From: Bondarzewia mesenterica
Taxonomy: Eukaryota; Basidiomycota; Agaricomycetes; Russulales; Bondarzewiaceae
Direction of reading: 5' to 3'
DNA: 16,948 nucleotides
Assembly (NCBI GenBank): GCA_004802705.1
Contig: SGPL01000643.1
Span: 1 to 16,948, forward strand
Shown: in pieces, positions 10,153 to 16,948 of the stretch
Numbering within the stretch: the stretch's first letter is position 1
Layout: every line of letters starts with the position of its first letter
Made by a program: the position numbers and the translations under genes
Notes under the pieces: generated by a model
Database searches by the model: none
The model's input: the letters and a program-made list of their open reading frames with translations, nothing else
Told to the model about the DNA's origin: nothing

Positions 10153-10370
10153 GTTGGAGGACGTTGACAGTGCGATGACGAGAAAATGAGTGAGGCGGGC
10201 GGTTTGTCAGCTGTTGGCGGTTGTTTGGACGCGCCGGTCTCTCAGCGACGCGGGTGATCCTTGATATTAGCCGAGCGGTACCGACTCTTGTGAGCTTGGG
10301 TCATCTTCACCTGGACTACTCATCCGCCAAGCAACAATGCAACCCACAAACCAGTCCCCTCAGTCGAATC
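10153..10370. promoter_or_regulatory. Divergent promoter between tom22 and the transcription factor gene
   Basis: A 218-bp gap between two outward-pointing start codons. Both promoters must fit here or overlap the neighbouring transcript. The tom22 side is GC-rich with GGCGG runs. The other side carries the CAACAATG upstream start codon described separately. No clear TATA box was recognised. Confidence 0.55.
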
Positions 10371-10397
10371 ATGTCTCTTCCTCCCTCAACCAACAAT
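10337..10397 (+). promoter_or_regulatory. Upstream ORF overlapping the transcription factor start
   Basis: An ATG at 10337-10339 lies 34 nt before the main ATG, in another frame, with A at -3. It reads 20 codons to the end of exon 1 at 10397, leaving a single T. When the first intron is removed, this T joins AA at 10489-10490 to make TAA. The mRNA would therefore have a 20-codon upstream ORF that overlaps the main start and ends exactly at the exon junction. It is expected to lower translation of the main frame, if the transcript starts upstream of 10337, which is not known. Confidence 0.45.
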
Positions 10398-13300
10398 GTA
10401 GGCATATTATATCCCTCGCTCCCCCCTCGACAATCCATCTTACTCACCACACTCCACAGCACTCCCATTACCCTCTCCATCCATGCAGAATCAGATACAC
10501 GAGTTGGCAAAGTCGTTGCCCCCACCTCGGAAACAGAATATCGCGTGTGATGCATGCAGGTTACATCCCACCTCTTTCTATCACTTTTCTTCTCGCTCTC
10601 ATCGTCCACCAGGCAGAGAAAAGTGAAGTGTCATCAGCTACCAGGCCAGCTGAAGGTGCGTCGACCGTCCATCTCCTTCTGATCACGCCATGTAGCTCCC
10701 TCCTCAATCCCATCTGTATCCATGTTCACAGTGTCAGGTACGAGAATACCCTCTCACGTGTGGCTCATTTGCTCATACTTCCCATCTCCGCAGCATTGCA
10801 TGGTTAAGAATTACCCATGCACGTTCGTATTCTCATGCCCCCCGCCCCCAAATCCATCCCTTATCTCTTTCTGCGAACAGTCACCATGCGCAACAAGCTA
10901 CCACAGAGAAAAAGCGCATATCGTCCGTGAGTCGACGACCACGAGCCTACAGCACTAGCAACCAAAGGTAGGGCCGAATCGATTCCTTCCCACACCTTGT
11001 CTCTCACTCATGAGACAGGTGTGATCGCACAATCTTTCCATTACTTGATTCTACCTCTGACCTTCCAAGTTCTAGCCCATCAGTACCCAAAGCGTGCGTG
11101 TCCACGGATTCAATACCACCGTTCGCACATTCACAGCGAACACCTCCAACTAGCAACTACCCTCCTTCCACAGCATCGCCATCTTCCCCCTTCCGCTATC
11201 CTACGCCCTCGTTCCATCCCCCCATCAGGCGCAACACAAGTTTTACCGAACTTCTCGCTTACCTTTTCTCTCCTCCAGATGACCCAAGGTACGTCATGAT
11301 CAACCTTTCCAGTCCCGTTAGGTCCGCTTTGACACCGTACATGAATACCGAACTCGTCCTCTCCAGCCGGACTAACATGTACATCTCGCCCAGCTACCAG
11401 ATGTCGCCCTACAAGAACTGGGGCGAGCTGGCCTACAAACTCGAAGAGGAATCCTTCCGCGTAGAGTGCGTATCTCTCCTCCCTCCCTTCTTCCTTCTAT
11501 CCCGACTTCGCGCACATGACTCCTTTGCTGTTCTCCCACGTCCGGAACTTTCCATCCGCAGTGTCCCAGACGAGCCCACGGGCTTCATCTGGTCTGATGG
11601 TGCCTCCTTTGTTTCCGGCTGATCTATTCACACGGCTACAGATTCGCACTCGACCTCGTGGAAGTGTACTTCCAGATCGTGCATACGCGTCTACCCTTCC
11701 TCAATCCGACGCATTTCCGTGCACGGCTGAACGTCAACGTCCCGCAGGCGACCGCGGGACAATACACCGGCGGCGGTGGCGGCGTGACGGAGGACCCGTT
11801 GCATCCCGCGCTCATGGCGACCGTCATCGCGTGGGGTGCCAAGTTCTCCGAACACTCGCTGCTCGTCGCCGACCGCGCGCAGAACCGGATGCGGCAGAGT
11901 GCACTGGCCAAGACGCTGATCAACAGGGCGCGCGAGGTCGCGGAGGCACTCAAGGTGCACCGTGTCCCCGCGGCGGAACACGTCGTGATCGCGCTTCTCA
12001 TAGAGCCGTTGCAGAGTCGTGCGTGGCCCTCGCTTTCTTTTGCCTGGCGGTGCGTTCTGACTTTGCCAGAGAAGAATTGCCGGACGATGCCAGCGGTGCG
12101 TCTTTTGACATATGCGTAGTTGCTTCTCTACATTCTTTGACCAGCTGGTTGTTTAGGGTACCGCGGATTTTGGTTGACTTCGGCCATTCGGCAGTTATTC
12201 GACCTGCAGGTAATGTCGTGGATCGTGTCCGATTTTGTAGACTATTTCTCTTTGGTCTGACTTCGTTGTTCAGATCAATCACAAGTCCGTGATATCCAAT
12301 ATTCAAGACCCAGAGGCCAGAGGGACGATGATCTTTGCGTGGTGGATGGCTTGCCTATCTGATGCGTATGGGGCCGCGTATTACCGTCGAAAGCCGGCAC
12401 TCGAGGACTCTGACTACGACATCGACTTCTACACAGTGGATCCTGTCCAAGCCGATTCCGCGGATAGTCACGTGATGAAGCCAGATCCAAGAGAACATCT
12501 CGAGGTACAGCCCCTCTCCTGTCCATCCCTTTCCATGCCTCTCACCTCGTCGACGGGTCCTATCGTTTGCAGTTTTTGGTGCGAACAAAATTTCGCTAGT
12601 TTCGAGCGAGTTCTGACTTTCTTCCCCCTTCCATACAGGGATACTACCGCGCCGCGCATGCGCTCGCGCGAATCTCGCGTCACATGTCGAAGAACCTGTG
12701 GATCCCGAGCACCGACTCGGAGGGCATCCCTGCGGAGGTTTTGCGCGGAATCATGGACCAATTGAACGAATGGAAGGATCACTACCTACCCCAAGTTGGT
12801 GTTCCTACCAATTTCGCGGCCGAGTGGGACTTCGTGTCTGCCGTGTCTGCATGTCAGTCATCTTCTCCTCTACCGTCGGCGGATCTGACTTCGTTGTGTC
12901 GTATCTCATTTTCTCTGATTTGACAGGTGCGAGTGACGCGACGTTCCACATTATGTGGATCATTCTCTTCGGCGCGCTGGACGACTTTGGCGTGCGCGAA
13001 ATTAATGAGGCGATGCGGATCGGCAGCCCGGGGCACATACACCCGAACTACCACCAAATTGAAGAGATGAAGCGCAAGGTGCTCGACGAGGCGCTGCACG
13101 GCGCGCTGCGTATTGCGGGCCTCGTGAGTTCTATTATTACCTTTGCCCCTCTCCCCCTTTCACAGTGATCGCGCGGACACGCACACCGCCGCGGACGAAT
13201 TTTGAGCTGATTCATGGACATCGCGCAGGCGGGCGTGTTGACAAAGAACGGATATCTGGTGAGTCTAAATGAATTGCATCGTGCGCCCAATCCCCGCACC

Positions 13301-13720
13301 TTCCCCTTCTCGTCTTCTTCTTCTCCATACTCATCACACCCCTTCCGTTTTCGTTCCCTCCAGCGACTTGACCCGGCAGTGATGCACGTCAGCTGCAATC
13401 AAGCCGGCACATTACTCGCGCGCTTCGGGCGACCGGAGGTGCAGAACTGCATCGAGGGGCTCGAGCAGTACAGTTACTCATATGAGGAGGCCGCGGAGCA
13501 GGCCGCTGACCTCCGCCGGCTGTATACGCTCGCGCGCTCTGGCGAAGGCGATTTCAACCACATGACATCTGTCATTCACCAGCAACAGCAACAGCCTCAC
13601 CCGCACGCACCGGTGCACCCCCACGCCGTGCGCATGCCCGCGATGCAGATGAGTGTGCAGCAGGTTCATGTGCCAATGGGCGATACGGGGATGTATGTCG
13701 ACGCCGGGGGGTATCAGTGA
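10371..13720 (+). CDS. Zn(II)2Cys6 transcription factor with fungal TF domain
   Basis: Proposed exons: 10371-10397, 10489-10559, 10613-10655, 10732-10737, 10794-10822, 10881-10967, 11076-11288, 11367-11465, 11642-12018, 12072-12095, 12157-12209, 12274-12504, 12573-12578, 12639-12852, 12927-13123, 13229-13258, 13364-13720. The total, 2064 nt, gives 687 residues with all phases closing. The zinc cluster has Cys 29, 32, 39, 48, 51 and 58 (CX2CX6CX8CX2CX6C), so it should bind DNA as a binuclear zinc cluster. It is followed by QQATTEKKR and a basic linker. From about 193 the fungal-specific TF regulatory domain runs through FALDLVEVYFQIVHTRLPFL, HPALMATVIAWGAKF, INHKSVISNIQDPEARG, FAWWMACLSDAYG, HALARISRHMSKNLWIP and TFHIMWIILFGALDDFG. 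The C terminus is rich in Gln, His and Met. Least certain are the 12018/12072 junction (donor gtgcgt with a GAG acceptor, or donor at 12023 with acceptor at 12069), the 12156 acceptor and the 78-bp intron. Target genes are unknown. Confidence 0.85.
10732..10737 (+). other. 6-nt microexon completing the zinc cluster
   Basis: TGTCAG flanked by a CACAG acceptor and a GTACGA donor, between introns of 76 and 56 bp. It encodes Cys48-Gln49. The next exon begins CAT TGC (His-Cys), so the CQHC half of the zinc cluster exists only if this microexon is included. Skipping it leaves the frame intact but removes one of the six zinc ligands. Confidence 0.8.
12573..12578 (+). other. 6-nt microexon encoding Phe-Leu
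   Basis: TTTTTG between a TTTGCAG acceptor and a GTGCGA donor, flanked by introns of 68 and 60 bp. It gives HLE-FL-GYYRAAHALAR, and the joined EFLGYYRAAH reads as a continuous helix in this family as I remember it. Skipping it would be in frame and would delete two residues. Confidence 0.7.
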
Positions 13721-14418
13721 TCAGGAGGGAGACTTAGGTCTCCGAGCATTTTTGTTGATGGCGATCGGCAGACGGGCATGTGCAGTGAGGGAGGAACGTT
13801 GCACCGTGGACCGTTCCCATTCTCTCCCTAGAGACCCAAATCCTCGTTTGTTCTTTTCCAATTTTTGTTGTCTTCGCTTGCGCGCTTTCCTCGCATGTTC
13901 ATCCGTCAGTCTAGTGTTGTAGCCTGCAGCAGTGGTCGACGATTTGTATTCAATACGGAATTTGTCAGCTACCATGTATGCGATTATCTCGAGCGGAGGG
14001 TAGAATTTCGGTTAGTCAGTTGAGTTAGTTGATCAGTTTAGCTGGATGGATTAGAGACATATCTTCTCACAATTACTCTTTCGCTTTTTGTTCTCCTCTT
14101 CTTGGAACCACAATTTTCATTGAACCCATTACCTCCTCTTGATACGCGTTGACAGCGGGCATATCTGATGATAGTAGGGCGTCGGCAGAGGTAGCACGTC
14201 CTCAAGTAGCACTTGTTCGAGTCGGGATGATTAAATGTCGGTGTACTCTCGTGTTTGTGCGAAGATTTTCCTTTTTTTTTGTTTTGCGAACAATCGTTCA
14301 CTGTCGACGTATTCTTTATGTAGTCGATATGAAACAGGAATGCAGTCTGACGGTGCAAAACACCATGATCGTATTGAATGAATACCATGAAACAACAACC
14401 ACCCCCCGGCGACGCGCT
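13721..14418. other. Convergent intergenic region, no gene seen
   Basis: A 698-bp stretch between the stop codons of the transcription factor and Sas10 genes, expected to hold both 3' UTRs. It contains a T-rich run near 14266-14284. Plus- and minus-strand frames here overlap the 3' end of Sas10 or carry no recognisable motif. A stretch near 14180-14230 loosely resembles a tRNA B-box but no cloverleaf can be drawn. Confidence 0.5.
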
Positions 14419-16583
14419 TCAAAACCGCACACTCTTGACGACCTTGGATATACCCGTCCTCTCGCCCCCGTAGCGACTCGCATCCCCGCCCTTGAAAATG
14501 GCTTTCTGCGAGGCAAGTACCTTCTTCGCCTTGTCGAACTTCTGCCTCTTCTTGACGCGGGGATTGCGCACGCTCTTGGAGCGGTGCGGTGTCAGCCCGC
14601 GGTTCTTCAGAATCGCGCGCGTCAGGGCCCGCGGTCCCTCCGCACCATCCTCGTCAACAGACAATCTGTGATGCATGCAGAAAATGTGAAAAGCAAGACA
14701 GAATCAGACATTGAAAGGAGAATTAGCAAATGCACATACTTCACCGCCATCTTTGCCGCATCGTGACCCGTCTTCTTCAACTCCTTCATCACCTTCTTCT
14801 CTTTCCGGACCAGGTCGTAATACCCATGCGTACCCTCCTCACCGCTCCCTTCGCTCTCGCCCTCATCGTCATCCCGTGCTCTCTTCCTCGGCTCCGGCTC
14901 TTCCCCGTTCAAATCGTCGCCGCCCATGCCCAAGCCCCGGGCTTTCGCCTCCCGGGCTTTCCGCGTCTCCCTTTCCTTCTTCCGTTCCCGATACGGCACG
15001 TCATCATCCCCGCCCAGCGCAACGCGCGCGCCCTGGCGCCGCGCGTGCGCACTCTCGATTTTCGCCGTATGGAACCGTAGTGTCTTTCGTCTTGCCGACT
15101 TATCAGCCGCATCAGCCGCACCAAGCGCCGTGGCGTCGCCGTACGCGTCGGCAGAGGCGTCGACTGTGATCAAAGTGCCATTGGCGATTTTTGAGGGAAC
15201 GAATTCCGGCTCGACGAGGTCAAAGACGGGGGCTGCCGCAGAGACATGTTTGCCCGTCTTGCGCTTCTTTTTCGGAGGCTCTGTCGCGAGATCCATATGG
15301 GTTTTTGCTTTCTTCTTTTTTGGCCTGACACTCTGGGGCACGTTCCAATCTTCTTCGGTCTCCTCCAAAAGCAGCGCCAAATCTTCGAAGTCCAGTTTAC
15401 TGGCTCCCTGGTCGAACTTGATCGTGCGCATGCCTTTGTTGTTAAATCGGTCCGATTCCAACAATTCGCGAAGGTCGTCGTCGTCCAAGTCATCTTCCTC
15501 GTCGTCCTCCTCAAGCTCTGAATCGGACAGGTCGAAATCGAGTTCTTCCAGAGTGGAAAGCGCCTGTTTGAGCTGAACCAGACGAGAGAAGATGGGGTGG
15601 GAACGGAGCTGTTCTGGCCGTTGGGAATATTTCTCGCTAGCGCGAAGGTGGAGGTAGAATGCAAGCGTGGTCGCATAGGAGAGCAGCGCCTCTGTTAGAG
15701 TGTCAGTGATGCCTAGGATGAGAAGCAAGCGCGACGTACGATAATGTAGATGTAACATGCCAAGACTGAGCGCGTCTGATTCGTCGGCCTCAATCCTGCC
15801 ATATCTGATTCAGAACAAAAATAACTGTTGCAAGCACAAATGAACCGTACTGCTTGAGCTTTTCCTGTGTCCGTACGAGCTTGTCAGCGGTGTCACTCCA
15901 GTCGTTAGCCAATGCCAGAGTTTCTGGACTCGTTTTCTCCAAATGCCGGATAATGGACTTCTTGTCCTGCGGCAACAGCTGTGTGACCACTTTCGGCGGT
16001 GGTTCGAGGATATCCCTGCAGAAGGAAGCGGAATCATCCAGCCCGAAGTCATCCTCACCCATGACATCCCTAGCTTTCGACTGCAAACGTCTTGCCTCCT
16101 GTTCCTCCAGCTCGTTCGCTTCTTCATCCTCAGAATCCAGTTCGGCAGCATTTGTGGAGTAATATGCCGATTTTTTATCACCCCAGCCCTCTTCTTCCTC
16201 CTCGTCCTCAGATTCGTCTGATGCATCCGGTACCTGCTGAGGACGTGTCTTACCCTTCGTCTTGGCTTTCACCTTCTGCTTTTCTGCAAGCTCCTCCACT
16301 TTACCTCCCTCGTCTTCTATATCTTCATCCTCGCTCGTCATATCCTCCTCTTCCGAATCATCGGAATCAGGCATCCCTTTCAACGCAAAAACTTCTTCTT
16401 CTCCTTCCTCTTCATCTCCCTCACCATAACCACCTCCGTCTAATAGAATCTGATCTCTAGATGCATGAACTGTGTGTTGGCAACCGCTTAGACAGAAAAT
16501 TACGAATAGAATAGATGGATAACATACACTGGTCCTCTTCATCTAATGGTACTTTGATTTCGATGACGCCGCGCGGACCATGT
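14419..16583 (-). CDS. sas10: Sas10/Utp3, SSU-processome protein (5' end unresolved)
   Basis: Exons in coding order: (upstream part unresolved) 16583-16528, 16469-15851, 15795-15740, 15691-14740, 14665-14419; introns 58, 55, 48 and 74 bp; phases close over 642 codons. Sas10/Utp3 is a nucleolar U3 snoRNP-associated protein of the small-subunit processome. Seen in order: PLDEEDQFHASRDQILLDGG; a long Asp/Glu/Ser acidic region; WGDKKSAYYSTNAAELDSED; the Sas10/Utp3/C1D helical domain (KLKQIEADESDALSLGMLHL and HYQALLSYATTLAFYLHLR); a second acidic segment; Lys-rich stretches; and the C-terminal Sas10 domain with GPRALTRAILKNRGLTPHRS, NPRVKKRQKFDKAKK and ending ERTGISKVVKSVRF. No ATG lies in frame before PLDEEDQ in the last mapped exon. 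The ATG at 16579-16581 (MVRAASSKSK) is in another frame and stops after 12 codons. A CAG acceptor at 16584-16586 suggests an upstream exon, possibly 16923 to beyond the window. Confidence 0.88.
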
Positions 16584-16783
16584 CTGCAATTTGTCCTCGG
16601 GAATGAAGAAGTCGGGCTGTGGGTCAGACAGGAGGATCCTGAGGCACGAAGGTTGACGAGTGGCTACTCTACCCCCGGGAGACTAGCTGTGGGCGGTTGG
16701 AAAGACGGTCACCGTCACGTCCCGTCACGGAACCGCGTGTCAGTGGTAGCAGTAGGTGTTCAGAGGCCCCGTGAAGCTCCTAT
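16584..16783. other. Presumed 5' non-coding or intronic region of Sas10
   Basis: On the minus strand this region ends in a CAAATTGCAG acceptor-like sequence, preceded by a CTGAC branch-like pentamer about 45 nt upstream. It contains no ATG in any minus-strand frame, which argues for an intron or 5' UTR. A plus-strand frame across it has no recognisable motif. CGTCACGTCCCGTCACGG near 16713-16730 is a small direct repeat. Confidence 0.4.
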
Positions 16784-16912
16784 GTAGGTTTCCCGGAAAA
16801 ATAGCCTTTTTGAGGGTCAAAATCGGCCATTTCCTTCCCGAAAATAGCCTTTTTGAGGGCCTTGAAACCGCAAAATTCGTGTATCCCTGTCGGTTTATAG
16901 CCTTTTTGAGAG
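16784..16912. repeat. Three copies of a short ATAGCCTTTTTGAGGG repeat
   Basis: The 16-mer ATAGCCTTTTTGAGGG occurs exactly at 16801-16816 and 16844-16859, and with one change (GAGAG) at 16897-16912. The starts are 43 and 53 bp apart. Copies one and two also share the preceding TTCCCG(G)AAA. On the minus strand the core reads CCCTCAAAAAGGCTAT. No terminal inverted repeat or coding capacity is associated with it. It may be a family of dispersed short repeats or a small satellite continuing past the window edge. Confidence 0.75.
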
Positions 16913-16948
16913 CGCTCGGGACCTTGCGGCCTTCATGCTCGTCATTGT

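Noticed and set aside
11466..11641. Extra exon (11562-11600 region) inside the 176-bp intron of the transcription factor
   Set aside because: A CGCAG acceptor is present, but none of the downstream GT sites gives the phase needed for FALDLVEVY without a stop codon.
11516..12292. 258-codon plus-strand frame within the transcription factor gene
   Set aside because: It runs across several well-supported splice sites in a different frame from FALDLVEVYFQIVHTR; its Arg/Ala-rich product is a by-product of high GC content.
14180..14235. Possible tRNA (TTGTTCGAGTCGGG resembles a B-box)
   Set aside because: No matching A-box at the proper distance and no acceptor stem could be paired.
14926..15576. 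216-codon plus-strand Ser-rich frame
   Set aside because: It is antisense to the Asp/Glu/Lys-rich Sas10 coding exon, which reads as poly-Ser on the other strand.
16579..16581. ATG of MVRAASSKSK as the Sas10 start
   Set aside because: Attractive because Sas10 proteins often begin MVR, but its frame stops after 12 codons and does not join PLDEEDQ without a one-base change.

Overview
The window is ordinary nuclear DNA from a filamentous fungus, most likely an Agaricomycete (mushroom-type basidiomycete). Support comes from gene density (about one gene per 2 kb), many short GT-AG introns (mostly 48-76 bp) with CTNAC-like branch sites, and protein variants that read like basidiomycete homologues. 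Assignments rest on motifs recognised by eye and on splice models whose phases close exactly; no database search was run.

Layout: 1-838, no gene assigned. 839-2425 (-), Rtt109 histone H3-K56 acetyltransferase, intron-less. 2819-5593 (-), CUL1-type cullin, nine exons. 5795-6809 (-), COQ5 C-methyltransferase of ubiquinone synthesis, three exons. A 248-bp divergent promoter. 7058-8123 (+), Fcf2 pre-rRNA processing factor, four exons. 8472-8894 (+), small uncharacterised protein of TIGR04076 type, two exons. 8895-9624, convergent intergenic. 9625-10152 (-), Tom22 mitochondrial import receptor, two exons. A 218-bp divergent promoter. 10371-13720 (+), Zn(II)2Cys6 transcription factor of about 687 residues with about 17 exons, two of them only 6 nt. 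13721-14418, convergent intergenic. 14419-16583 or beyond (-), Sas10/Utp3, an SSU-processome protein whose 5' end is not resolved. 16784-16912, three copies of a short AT/GC-mixed repeat.

The genes do not form one pathway. Two serve small-subunit ribosome biogenesis (Fcf2, Sas10), two serve mitochondria (COQ5, Tom22), and the rest cover SCF ubiquitin ligation, chromatin acetylation and transcription. Neither a mobile element, a secondary-metabolite cluster, a tRNA nor a CRISPR array was seen. I found no convincing undescribed system. The most interesting signals are in the architecture of the transcription factor gene: two 6-nt microexons, a 108-bp intron that divides into two complete introns, a stop-free in-frame intron, and an overlapping upstream ORF whose stop codon would be made by splicing. 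The repeat cluster next to the unresolved start of Sas10 is also of interest.
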